DNA of 64,000 bases from Nocardia cyriacigeorgica. GTDB taxonomy: Bacteria; Actinomycetota; Actinomycetes; Mycobacteriales; Mycobacteriaceae. Under the pieces are notes generated by a model that was given only the letters and a program-made list of their open reading frames with translations, was not told where the DNA came from and ran no database searches. Shown here one piece after another: positions 55,518 through 64,000 of the stretch; the stretch's first letter is position 1; each line of letters opens with the position of its first letter. The translations under genes were made by a program, and so were the position numbers. Location of the stretch: NCBI RefSeq assembly GCF_010858045.1, contig NZ_JAAGVC010000014.1:1-64000 (forward strand), in the 5' to 3' direction.

Positions 55518-55521
<4 letters not shown>
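54646..55521 (-). CDS. LLM-class F420-dependent oxidoreductase
   Basis: ATG 55521 overlaps the ltp3 stop (ATGA). The 291-residue luciferase-like protein begins KFTLGIALSPLEQLPELAKTAEECGFSSIALPDS. It contains FYTNVLKLGSRNPLLLARQVGSVANMSGNRFGFGVGIGWAPEEFEWCGVPFKRRGARVDEMIEVIKLVLGG and PFYIGGHTDAALRRAARVGDGW. These regions are typical of F420-dependent members in mycolic-acid bacteria. It probably reduces or dehydrogenates a steroid or acyl intermediate; the substrate is unknown. Confidence 0.84.
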
Positions 55522-56683
<1,162 letters not shown>

Positions 56684-56687
<4 letters not shown>

Positions 56688-57751
56688 CGGCCAGCCTCCG
56701 AATCCAGAACGGTCACAAGGTTTTGTTGCAGCGCGGGCCCGCTGGTGGCGTGGGCCAGCGCGCGCTCGGCGGTGCCTGCCATGATTTCGCGCGCCGCGAA
56801 GCCGATGCGCTCGAGTCCGGCGGCGAACATCGGATTACCGGCGAGTGCGCCACCGGAGGGATTGATCCTGGTGCGCTTGTCCAGGCCGATCGCCTCGGCC
56901 AGGATCAATTCCTGATGGCTGAACGGAGCGTGCAGCTCAGCGATATCGAAACCGCTGGTGTCGCCGCCGGTCACCGCCTCGGCGGCGGCCTGCGTCGATG
57001 GCGAGACGGTCAGATCACGCCCGCCGAGCATCGACGAGTCGATCCGATGCGCCATGCCGGTGATCCAGGCCGGGCGCTCGCACAGTTCGCGGGCCCGGTC
57101 ACCCACCGCGAGCACGATGGCCGCGGCCCCGTCGGTGATCGGGGCGCAATCGTGTTCCCGCAGCGGATCGGCCACGTACGGCGCGGCCAGCAGGTCGTCA
57201 ATGGAGGCGCCGTCGGCCCGGCGCGCCTGCGAGACCGCGGCCATATCCCGCTCGCTCCAGCGACCGGCGTCCAATCCGGCCCTGGCCTGCAAGCCCGCGA
57301 TGGACAGCGAATCCGGCCACAGCGGCGTCACCAGATACGGATCCAGCTGCATCGACAGGATCTGGCGCAAGGTGCCTGCGGAGGACTTGCCGAAGCCGTA
57401 CACCAGCGCGGTGCGGGCCTGCCCGGAACGCAGCTTCACCCACGCCTCGTACAGGGCCCAGGCCGCGTCCATCTCGACATGCGATTCATTGATCGGTGGC
57501 ACCGCGCCGATCGAGTCGACCGCCGAGATGAACGAGAAGGCCCGTCCGGCAAGGTAATCGGAGGAGCCCGAGCACCAGAAGTCGATATCGGACTTGGTGA
57601 TGCCGAGCTGGTCGTAGATCTGCTGGAAACACGGTTGCAGCATCTCCACGCCATTGGTGGTGCCGAAGGTCTCCCGCACATGGGGTGCGTGCGCGAAGCC
57701 GACGACGGCGATGTCGGTGGCGTTATCGGTCGAACGCTCGGTGATGGTCAC
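56684..57751 (-). CDS. ltp4: Thiolase-like lipid-transfer protein Ltp4-type
   Basis: A 355-residue thiolase-like protein starting with GTG 57751. It has DIAVVGFAHAPHV, DFWCSGSSDYLAG, INPSGGALAGNPMFAAGLERIGFAAREI; the GHP His of true thiolases is missing. The length equals that of the M. tuberculosis Rv3522 product as I know it. It lies between the DUF35 gene (12 bases) and ltp3 (overlap), so the three products probably form a complex. The KstR box at 58790 controls the operon. Confidence 0.82.
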
Positions 57752-57763
57752 TCGGGAGCCCTC

Positions 57764-58780
57764 TCACAGGTGATGCTTGTAGGTGTCGTAATCGGCATCC
57801 GGCTCGCCGGAGGGCTCGAAGTGGTCGACGTTCTCCAGCCCGTAGCCCCACTCCTCGCGCGGCTTCCACACCGCCCGCACCCGCATGCCCATCCGGACCT
57901 CCTCGGCCGCGCAGCCGAGCACCAGGTGCAGCACCGGGATGTCGGCGCCGTCGAGCAGAACGTAGGCGGCCACATAGGGCGGCTTGATCCGCTGCCCGAG
58001 GAACGGCACGTTGACGATGCAGAAGGTGGTGACGGTACCGGTATCGGCCAGCTCGACCATGTCGTCGGTGGGCCTGCCGTCGGTGGGGTTGGCGCCACGC
58101 GGCGGGAAGTAGACCTTGCCGCCGGCGTCGGTGCGGCCGCCGATCAGCTTGCCTTCCTTCAGCCCGCGCAGATACACCGTCTCCTGCGGGGAGGCGGTGT
58201 GCTTGTAGCTCATGTCCACCGGCGTCACCAGCATGGTGACCGGCTCGGCCGCCGAATCGCCGGTTCGTGCACCGGCGGTGGAGGTTTCGCCGGGTTCGAA
58301 GCAGGCGATGTCATGGATGGTGCCGGTGGTCTCGGCGGCCCAGCGCGCGCGAACCCGCATACCGGTGCTCATCTGGTCCGGGCTCGCCACGTCCACCGCG
58401 TGCAGCAGGGCGGTGTCGGCGCCGTCGAGCTTGATCAGCGCGTAGGCGAACGGCCGGTCGAAGGGCTGACCCGGCAGTGGATCACGCACCCAGCTCCAGG
58501 AGACGACCGTGCCCACGTCGGCGACGTCGACGAACTCGCTGAGCGGATCGGCGGTCACCGGATCGTATTCGGCCGGCGGCACCAGGACCCGGCCGTCGGA
58601 ACCGCGCACGCCGACGACGCGGCGTTCGCGCAGACCGGTCAGGAACTTTCCGATGGTCGGTCCCACCGATCGGGTGTAGTCGAATGTCATTCGCAGCGGC
58701 GCGCTGAGTACGTCGCTCGGTTTCAATCCCGGCGGGCGATCCTGCGTGATTGCCGTGGGTGCAGTATTCCCATGAGTCAC
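57764..58780 (-). CDS. DUF35/OB-fold acyl-CoA-associated protein, two domains
   Basis: A 338-residue protein with two copies of the DUF35 layout (rubredoxin-like zinc ribbon and OB-fold): residues about 30-150 with FLTGLRERRVVGVRGSDGRVLVPP, and residues about 185-320 with FCIVNVPFLGQRIKPPYVAAYVLLDGADIPVLHLVLGC. The zinc Cys residues are absent from the first ribbon region, as in some Ltp partners. DUF35 proteins activate or form complexes with Ltp-type aldolases and thiolases. It starts with GTG 58780, 10 bases from a KstR box; counterpart of Rv3521. Confidence 0.82.
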   Translation of the reverse strand: MTHGNTAPTAITQDRPPGLKPSDVLSAPLRMTFDYTRSVGPTIGKFLTGLRERRVVGVRGSDGRVLVPPAEYDPVTADPLSEFVDVADVGTVVSWSWVRDPLPGQPFDRPFAYALIKLDGADTALLHAVDVASPDQMSTGMRVRARWAAETTGTIHDIACFEPGETSTAGARTGDSAAEPVTMLVTPVDMSYKHTASPQETVYLRGLKEGKLIGGRTDAGGKVYFPPRGANPTDGRPTDDMVELADTGTVTTFCIVNVPFLGQRIKPPYVAAYVLLDGADIPVLHLVLGCAAEEVRMGMRVRAVWKPREEWGYGLENVDHFEPSGEPDADYDTYKHHL

Positions 58781-58789
58781 GATATCGAG

Positions 58790-58803
58790 TAGAACAGGTT
58801 CTT
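58790..58803. promoter_or_regulatory. KstR box between the DUF35-ltp operon and the LLM gene
   Basis: TAGAACAGGTTCTT fits the KstR consensus except the last base and is nearly palindromic. It lies between the two divergent start codons. Confidence 0.78.
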
Positions 58804-58841
58804 ATTCTGCTGGCAAGCAGTCAATGAGAAAGGGGACCGGC

Positions 58842-59879
58842 ATGCGGTTCGGATTGCAGCTCGGCTATTGGGGTGCGGCACCGCCGCCGCATGTCGGTGA
58901 ACTGGTCGCGGCCGCGGAGGCGGCGGGCTTCGACGCGGTGTTCGCGGCCGAGTCGTGGGGCTCGGACGCCTTCGGTCCGCTGGCCTGGTGGGGTTCGTCC
59001 ACCAGCCGGGTGCGGCTGGGCACCTCGGTCGCGCAGCTCTCGGCGCGCACGCCAGCGGCGACCGCGATGCACGCGCTGACCCTGGATCACCTCAGCGGCG
59101 GCCGGGCCATCCTCGGCCTCGGCGTCTCCGGCCCGCAGGTGGTGGAGGGCTGGTACGGGCAGCCGTTCGCCAAGCCGCTACAGCGGACGAGGGAGTACGT
59201 CGACATCGTCCGCAAGGTGCTCGCGCGCGAGGCGCCGGTGGTCAGCGAGGGGCCGCACTACACGCTGCCCTACGCCGGTCCGGGCGCCACCGGTCTCGGT
59301 AAGCCGCTCAAGCCGATCGTGCATCCGCTACGTGCGGATTTGCCGATCTGGCTGGGCGCCGAGGGTCCGAAGAATGTCGCGCTCACCGCCGAGATCGCCG
59401 ACGGCTGGCTGGCCATCTACTACGCCCCGCGGCTGGCCGGGATGTACAACGAATGGCTCGACGAAGGCTTCGCCCGCGCGGGTGCGCGCCGCACCAGAGA
59501 GACCTTCGAGATCGCCGCCAGCGCCCAGGTGATCATCACCGACGACCCGGCGAGTGAGATCGAACGACTGCGCTGGGTGATGTCGCTCTACATCGGCGGC
59601 ATGGGTGCGCCCGAACTCAACTTCCACGCCCAGGTCTACCGCCGAATGGGATACGAGCGCGAGGTCGAGGAGATCGGCACGCTGTTCCAGGCCGGCCGCA
59701 AGGCCGAGGCGGCGGCCGCCGTGCCCGACGAGATGGTGCTCGACACCACGATCATCGGCAACGAGGACGAGGTGCGCAAGCAGATCGGCGTCTGGGAGGC
59801 GGCCGGGGTCACCATGCTGCTGGTGTCGGTGGCCGATCTCGTTCAGCTGCGTCGACTGGCACCACTCGTCCGCTCGTAG
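58842..59879 (+). CDS. LLM-class F420-dependent oxidoreductase (Rv3520c-type)
   Basis: The start is ATG 58842, after AAAGGGGA; an upstream in-frame ATG at 58824 adds six residues. The 345-residue protein reads MRFGLQLGYWG at its start, then ESWGSDAFGPLAWWGSST, LGTSVAQLSARTPAATAMHALTLDHLSGGRAILGLGVSGPQVVEGWYG and AEGPKNVALTAEIADGW. It matches the Rv3520c group of F420-dependent luciferase-like enzymes, found beside the DUF35-ltp genes. It probably oxidises or reduces a cholesterol intermediate; the reaction is not established. Confidence 0.86.
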   Translation: MRFGLQLGYWGAAPPPHVGELVAAAEAAGFDAVFAAESWGSDAFGPLAWWGSSTSRVRLGTSVAQLSARTPAATAMHALTLDHLSGGRAILGLGVSGPQVVEGWYGQPFAKPLQRTREYVDIVRKVLAREAPVVSEGPHYTLPYAGPGATGLGKPLKPIVHPLRADLPIWLGAEGPKNVALTAEIADGWLAIYYAPRLAGMYNEWLDEGFARAGARRTRETFEIAASAQVIITDDPASEIERLRWVMSLYIGGMGAPELNFHAQVYRRMGYEREVEEIGTLFQAGRKAEAAAAVPDEMVLDTTIIGNEDEVRKQIGVWEAAGVTMLLVSVADLVQLRRLAPLVRS

Positions 59880-59890
59880 AACATGTTGCA

Positions 59891-59927
59891 GAAGTGCGGG
59901 CGGTTAATGTGCTGCCGCCCGCACTTC
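59891..59927. terminator. Bidirectional terminator
   Basis: GAAGTGCGGGCGG and CCGCCCGCACTTC pair perfectly over 13 bp with an 11-nt loop, between the convergent LLM and MFS genes. It marks the right boundary of the steroid locus. Confidence 0.85.
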
Positions 59928-59945
59928 GGCCGACGATATCGGAGC

Positions 59946-61211
59946 TCAGTCGTCGACCTCCCACTCCGCAGGCAGGGTTCGGTGCGTACGTAATGGCGAC
60001 CGGAGCAGCAGCACGATAGGGATGGCCATGACTGCGACGCCGGCCCATAAGGCTGTCTGCGCTGACCACACGCCGGCGACGAACCCGCCGAGCATGGTGC
60101 CGAGAGGCGTCGCGCCCTGTGTCACGACCGCGGCCGCAGCGGTGACGCGGCTCAGGTATCGATTCGGTGTGACGCGTGCTCGTAGTCCCGCGACCGCCAC
60201 CGAACGGCCGACCAGGGCCGTTCCGAGAAGCACCTGGCTGACTGTGATCAGGATGATCGCCTGATCAGTCAGCAGTCCGGCCAACGGCAGAAATACCATC
60301 GCGACCGGTGCCAGGCCCGAGAAGACCATCGTCATCCGGATCTCGCCGAACCGTCGTCGCAGCCACGGGCATACCAGCGAGGCGCCGAGCCCGGCGATCG
60401 CGCCGACCGTGGACAACGCACCGAACAACCATGGTGCGATGGCGAGGGTGTCGAGCAGGAAATAGGCCATCACCGCCATGAGGATGCCCGCACCGAGGTT
60501 GTTCACCGCTGTCTGCCCGAGCAGCAGCCTGAGCAGGGGCTGGCGGAAGACGATCCGGACGCCGTCGGCGATCTCGGCACGGAAGTTGCGCTGCGCTTGC
60601 TCCGGCACAGGCGGTTCGACTGGATGAATGCGGCGGACCAGGATCGCGGAAGCGAGCTGGCACATTGCCGCGACACCATAGAGGACGGGCGCGGCGATGG
60701 ATTGGGCCGCGGCGCCCGCCGCCGCAGGGGCGATGACGCTGATGGAGGTAGACGACGTCGTAAGTCGCGCCTTGGCGTCGGATACCCGCTTCTTGGGCAG
60801 GATCAGCGGTAGCACGCTCAGGTGCGCGATCCCGAAGAACACCCCCGCGACGCTCAGGATCACCGCCACCAGCATGAGCTGAACCACAGTCAGCGCACCG
60901 GCGAAATAGGCGAGGGGGATACTCGCGAGCGCGATGACATATGCCAGTTCGGCCGCCGACAGTACGGTGCGTTTGGGCAGCCGATCGACCCATACCCCCG
61001 CCGGGAGCCCGAACAGTAGATAGCCGATGTTGGCACACATCGCGATGAAGGCCATCTGCACGGGTGACGCGCCCAGTAGGATCACCGCGCTGATCGGTAG
61101 CGCGAAACGCGCGATTTCACCCGATGCGTCGCGAAACCCGTTCGCCAGCCATAGGTTACGGAAATCGGCGACCTTCAATACCTCCGTCCGGTCTTCTTCG
61201 GCCACCGTCAT
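59946..61211 (-). CDS. MFS exporter coupled to the DUF4135 gene
   Basis: The start is ATG 61211, which overlaps the upstream gene's stop (ATGA) and has AAGGAGG upstream; the longer open frame runs into that gene. The 421-residue protein has about 12 membrane helices, with ALPISAVILLGASPVQMAFI and GYLLFGLPAGVWVDRLPKRTVL near the N-terminus, as in the MFS_3 (EntS-like) exporters that often serve natural-product clusters. Coupling to the LanM-type dehydratase suggests export of the modified peptide or self-protection. Confidence 0.83.
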   Translation of the reverse strand: MTVAEEDRTEVLKVADFRNLWLANGFRDASGEIARFALPISAVILLGASPVQMAFIAMCANIGYLLFGLPAGVWVDRLPKRTVLSAAELAYVIALASIPLAYFAGALTVVQLMLVAVILSVAGVFFGIAHLSVLPLILPKKRVSDAKARLTTSSTSISVIAPAAAGAAAQSIAAPVLYGVAAMCQLASAILVRRIHPVEPPVPEQAQRNFRAEIADGVRIVFRQPLLRLLLGQTAVNNLGAGILMAVMAYFLLDTLAIAPWLFGALSTVGAIAGLGASLVCPWLRRRFGEIRMTMVFSGLAPVAMVFLPLAGLLTDQAIILITVSQVLLGTALVGRSVAVAGLRARVTPNRYLSRVTAAAAVVTQGATPLGTMLGGFVAGVWSAQTALWAGVAVMAIPIVLLLRSPLRTHRTLPAEWEVDD

Positions 61212-62662
61212 CACGCCGACACCTCCTTCGCAACTGCCGATCCCGTGCTGCCCGGCGCGGCGAGATGCAGGCCCGAGCCGCACTGCGTCACTATCCGGGC
61301 CTGCGCGATCGAGTAGTTGTGGTCGAGAGTCGATAGTCGGTGACAGCATTCGTCGATCGGCGGATGTCGAACCCGACCTACTCGGCCTGTGCCGTCGACG
61401 ATATGGTCGGTGTGCGGGTCGATCCAGAACAACGGGATATCGCCGCCGAGCAGTTGCCGGGCTTCTGATGCGATGATCTCGGGGCCTACGGTCGTCCGTG
61501 AAAACCGACCCAGCTGCTCGACCAATCGTTCGAAGATCTCGCGTTGGGAAGCGGTGGATGGCGAAAGCGCGACCATCGCCGACAGCCGCGCGTATCCGGG
61601 CGTCGAGTAAACGATCGCCCGGGACAGCGATTCTCGGGGACAGGATCGGAGCACGTCCACCAACGCATGCCGGTTCCGGCGAATAGTCGCGTAACCGTGT
61701 GACAGGCCCGCGCGGAACTCCTCGAGGTAACCAGACAGGTTCTGGACGTGGCTGCCGATGCGGGTCGGCTTGCTGGCGAGCCTGGTAGTCATGCGAACGG
61801 TGAGGCCGCTGTCCGGCTCCGACGCCTGCAGAGACGGGAAGTTTCTCGAGACGCCGGGTGTGTTGGTCGCCATGAAGCCCGCAGATACTTCCGTCCGAGC
61901 GCTCGCGGGATCTTGAAGTAGCAAGGTGGTCAGCACGTTCCGCTCGCGGTCGAAGGGACTGGGGGCGAGTACGGTCTCATCATCGATGATGGCGATGGCG
62001 TTGCCGGCGGGCGCGATATTGCCATAGTGCAGATCGACGGTCCCCAGGCAGTCGGTCCCGGCCGCGAAAAGCCCTGCCCGGTACCAGAATTCCTCGCCTG
62101 GCATGGTGGCAGGGGATGGAACCGGGACCGCGCTCTGGAGGTACCCGTCGAGTACCGAGATATCAGGTGGGATGTGAACGGACGCGGAGAGCTCGGCCGC
62201 ATCGAAGAACGCGGTGAGCATGTCGCGGCGCGAGTACCGGCCGGGTTTGTAGTACTGAACCACCTCTGCGCTGGAGACTTTCGTGGTCGTTCGACCGCCA
62301 CGGTGGGGGTCGCCGAGGCCGGGTTGGATGCGGACTGGTTCGGCGCCGCTCGTAGTCAGCGCTTCGTGCAGACGCGCGGCTTCGTCGAGACAGTGCGATA
62401 TCTGCGGCTCCACCACGCCGCCCCAGATGGTGGGGTCATCGTCGAATACGCGATAAGCGAGTTCGGGCAGCAGCCGATCGGCATTGCCGATGTGGACCGG
62501 GGTATGGGTCTCCTCGGACACGACCGCGATCCGCAGAATCAGGTACCGCAGCCATCCGTGCCGCATCCGGGTGAGGTCGAGGTATTCGGGGACGCGGTGC
62601 GCCTCATGGAGGTAGTTGTCGAGTGCATCGAGAACCACCAGGTCATAGTCGGAATATCGCAT
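61211..62662 (-). CDS. LanM-type DUF4135 dehydratase lacking the cyclase domain
   Basis: A 483-residue protein with GGAGG eight bases before ATG 62662. It carries the kinase-like dehydratase signature of type II lanthipeptide synthetases: GDPHRGGRTT (residues 117-126), YYKPGRYSRRDM (138-148), and DLHYGNIAPAGNAIAIIDDETVL (210-232). These correspond to GDxHxxGR, the KP-R motif and the DxHxxN..DxE loop. LanM proteins use it to phosphorylate and eliminate Ser/Thr hydroxyls of a precursor peptide. A full LanM has a C-terminal LanC cyclase with zinc-binding Cys/His; that domain is absent here. It is therefore a stand-alone dehydratase or a related peptide kinase. Confidence 0.82.
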   Translation of the reverse strand: MRYSDYDLVVLDALDNYLHEAHRVPEYLDLTRMRHGWLRYLILRIAVVSEETHTPVHIGNADRLLPELAYRVFDDDPTIWGGVVEPQISHCLDEAARLHEALTTSGAEPVRIQPGLGDPHRGGRTTTKVSSAEVVQYYKPGRYSRRDMLTAFFDAAELSASVHIPPDISVLDGYLQSAVPVPSPATMPGEEFWYRAGLFAAGTDCLGTVDLHYGNIAPAGNAIAIIDDETVLAPSPFDRERNVLTTLLLQDPASARTEVSAGFMATNTPGVSRNFPSLQASEPDSGLTVRMTTRLASKPTRIGSHVQNLSGYLEEFRAGLSHGYATIRRNRHALVDVLRSCPRESLSRAIVYSTPGYARLSAMVALSPSTASQREIFERLVEQLGRFSRTTVGPEIIASEARQLLGGDIPLFWIDPHTDHIVDGTGRVGRVRHPPIDECCHRLSTLDHNYSIAQARIVTQCGSGLHLAAPGSTGSAVAKEVSA

Positions 62663-63040
62663 GAGAACCTCCCCGTTTCTCGCCGGCCGACCCGCGAAGC
62701 GGAGATCGACCGTGCTCCCGGATTCCGATGGTAGCCGTGGAGGTGCTCATTGCGGACGTTCGCGCGCCTGCCGCGACTATCAGTGATATGGATCACAAAC
62801 CGGCCGATGGATGATGCTTCCTCGCAAGCTCATTCGGTTGGTCTCGGCGTGTGAACCGCATTGTGAATCTTCTATTTAGAGTCATCGAGCAGCGAGTGCC
62901 CAGCTAGGGGGAAGATCGTCTCGGAATGGTTTCCGGAACTCTGATCGCAGCGATCCGCATCCGTCCGGTTGCTGAGTAGAAAGGTCACCGACCGTCGCTC
63001 GTCCCCACGGAAAGTGCCACTGGTCGTGGTCTGCAAGTCT

Positions 63041-63049
63041 TGCTAATGT
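63041..63049 (+). promoter_or_regulatory. Extended -10 promoter of the precursor peptide gene
   Basis: TGCTAATGT has the TGn extension and a TAnnnT hexamer, 51-59 bases before the precursor ATG. The -35 region (TGGTCG near 63021) is weak, which fits activator-dependent transcription. Confidence 0.5.
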
Positions 63050-63056
63050 CCGAAGG

Positions 63057-63071
63057 GTGATCGCTGATCAC
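63057..63071. promoter_or_regulatory. Operator-like palindrome GTGATC-GCT-GATCAC
   Basis: GTGATC and GATCAC are exact complements with a 3-nt spacer, placed at the expected transcription start of the precursor gene. A dimeric repressor bound here would block transcription; no regulator gene is seen within the window. Confidence 0.5.
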
Positions 63072-63099
63072 TCAGTCGAGAACTGAAGGGAGGGAAATC

Positions 63100-63222
63100 A
63101 TGAGCACTTCGCTTACTACCACCATCGGGAAGTACATAACTGTCGAGGAATTCGACAAGATCTTCGAGGATCCGACTGCGGTAGTTCGGACCAACGACGC
63201 CGCCACGGCCGAGGCCGACTAG
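63100..63222 (+). CDS. Putative 40-residue RiPP precursor peptide
   Basis: ATG 63100 follows AAGGGAGGGA at ideal distance, and codon use is normal. The peptide has a Thr-rich start (MSTSLTTTIGKY), an acidic, probably helical middle (ITVEEFDKIFEDP, residues 13-25) and a small-residue C-terminus (TAVVRTNDAATAEAD, 26-40). This leader-then-core layout is typical of RiPP precursors. The C-terminal region has three Thr (26, 31, 36) but the whole peptide has no Cys, so thioether rings are impossible within it. It lies between a dehydratase operon and a TfuA gene. The role as precursor is inferred from size and context. Confidence 0.65.
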   Translation: MSTSLTTTIGKYITVEEFDKIFEDPTAVVRTNDAATAEAD

Positions 63223-63300
63223 GCGACATTCATTGCGGGCAGGCGTTTCGGTTGCCTGCCCGCAATGCATCGGGGGTCGGGGTCAAGAGAGGGAAAAATA

Positions 63301-64000
63301 GTGGGGGGAAACGTCACGGTTTACGCGGGTCCGACGCTGACTCCGGATGATGTGGCCGAATTCGACTTGAAGAACGGTACGACGACGGTGTTCCGGCCGC
63401 CGATCAAGCATGGGGATCTTTTCGGGTCGACACTGGGGGCCGAGGAGACCATTGTCGTCATCGACGGCCTCTATCACCAGAATCCGGCCCTGCGACACAA
63501 GGAATACCTGCATGCGTTGGCTATCGGTGCCCGGCTGATCGGTGCGAGCAGCATCGGTGCGATCAGGGGCGCTGAGCTGTCCCGCTTCGGCATGGAGGTC
63601 GTCGGAGTGGTCGGCCGGTGGTACCAGCAGGGCGATATCGATTCGGACGCAGACGTCGCAGTCGCGCACCTCGACGAGGAACACGGGTGGCGGCCCTTGA
63701 GCGTTCCGTTGGTGAATGTTCGGTATGCCGCGCAACGCAGCGGCCTGGATATTCCCATTGCCGAGAGAACTGTTGCGATCGCCCGCGAGATCTTCTACGC
63801 CGAACGTTCCGAGGCAGCACTGGCCAACGCGATCGAAGGCGAGCTCGGTGCGGATGTAGCAGCAGCTGTCCTGCCGGAGCGGAAGCTTCGGACGGAACAT
63901 GATGTCAAGAAGCTCGATGCGCTCGCCGCGCTACGACGGGCACATTTCGCTGGAGCGGCATCGGAGGACGATGGGGCGCAGCTGATGGCGGCGGCGGATT
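63301..64000 (+). CDS. TfuA-like protein, 3' end beyond the window
   Basis: GTG 63301 follows AGAGAGGGA; the frame stays open for 233 codons to the window edge. It reads VYAGPTLTPDDVAEF, FRPPIKHGDLF, VVIDGLYHQNPALRHKEYLHAL, IGASSIGAIRGAELSRFGMEVVG, and GWRPLSVPLVNVRYAA. This is the pattern of the TfuA domain (Y-x-G-P-T-L; PP-xx-GD; IDG-x-x-x-xxPA-xxHKE; S-x-GA-xRAAEL). TfuA proteins assist YcaO enzymes, notably in backbone thioamide formation in thioviridamide-type peptides and in methyl-coenzyme M reductase. It follows the peptide gene after 78 bases in the same direction. Confidence 0.85.
   Translation, partial: MGGNVTVYAGPTLTPDDVAEFDLKNGTTTVFRPPIKHGDLFGSTLGAEETIVVIDGLYHQNPALRHKEYLHALAIGARLIGASSIGAIRGAELSRFGMEVVGVVGRWYQQGDIDSDADVAVAHLDEEHGWRPLSVPLVNVRYAAQRSGLDIPIAERTVAIAREIFYAERSEAALANAIEGELGADVAAAVLPERKLRTEHDVKKLDALAALRRAHFAGAASEDDGAQLMAAAD

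Larger units (their letters stand above)
62663..63099. other. Divergent promoter region of the RiPP-like locus
   Basis: This 437-bp gap separates the dehydratase/exporter operon from the precursor/TfuA genes. It is less GC-rich than the rest of the window. It contains an extended -10 (TGCTAATGT, 63041-63049) and an operator-like palindrome at 63057-63071. I found no gene in it. Confidence 0.5.

Overview
The window is high-GC, gene-dense actinomycete DNA. Gene content (Scr1/DUF397 pairs, DUF3558 lipoprotein, EspR-like regulator, KstR/KstR2-type steroid regulon) points to a mycolic-acid-containing actinomycete, most likely Nocardia or a close Rhodococcus-like relative. This is inferred from protein families read by eye; no database search was possible.

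The dominant content is a steroid (cholesterol-type) catabolic locus at about 6.7-59.9 kb, interrupted by unrelated genes. Ring A/B steps lie in the left third: a MaoC hydratase and 3-ketosteroid delta1-dehydrogenase (kstD) on the minus strand; divergently, a second KstD-like flavoprotein with hsaE-hsaG-hsaF; then hsaADCB (minus) divergent from kshA (plus). Ring C/D (HIP) steps lie in the middle: fadE33-fadE32-fadE31-echA-fadD3 (minus) divergent from fadE30-ipdF (plus), and kstR2-fadA6 and echA20-ipdA-ipdB-ipdC (minus) divergent from two SDR genes (plus). Side-chain steps lie on the right: fadA5 divergent from cyp125, then a DUF35-ltp4-ltp3-LLM-NTF2 operon divergent from an F420-type LLM gene. 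Perfect or near-perfect 14-bp KstR boxes (TnnAACnnGTTnnA) sit in the kstD, hsaA/kshA, fadA5/cyp125 and DUF35/LLM intergenic regions. KstR2 boxes (AnCAAGnnCTTGnT or one mismatch) sit before fadD3/fadE30, kstR2 and echA20/SDR. Two regulons of one pathway are therefore interleaved in one locus.

Other regions: 0-6.6 kb holds a lipoprotein pair, an Scr1-type regulator with DUF397, a methyltransferase and small membrane proteins. At 14.2-15.3 kb there is a HigB/HigA-type pair whose toxin frame looks broken, and an orphan DUF433 antitoxin. At 34.3-39.5 kb unrelated genes split the steroid locus (a hypothetical, a Gfo/Idh oxidoreductase, the C-terminal remnant of a Fic protein, two NtaA/DszA-type flavin monooxygenases). 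At 47.6-51.1 kb there is a repeat-rich surface protein, an ImmA/IrrE-like metallopeptidase, a membrane protein and a convergent EspR-like regulator.

The right end (59.9-64.0 kb) is the most novel-looking part. It carries an MFS exporter translationally coupled to a stand-alone LanM-type (DUF4135) dehydratase on the minus strand. Facing away from them on the plus strand are a 40-residue Cys-free putative precursor peptide (63100-63222) and a TfuA-like gene that runs off the window. This looks like the left half of a RiPP cluster combining dehydration with YcaO/TfuA-type backbone modification; the YcaO gene is expected just outside the window.

A second unexpected observation is a short coding-like element conserved at codon level in two places (11254-11304 and 24611-24667, reverse strand). 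Each copy ends at the ribosome binding site of the next gene in an operon.
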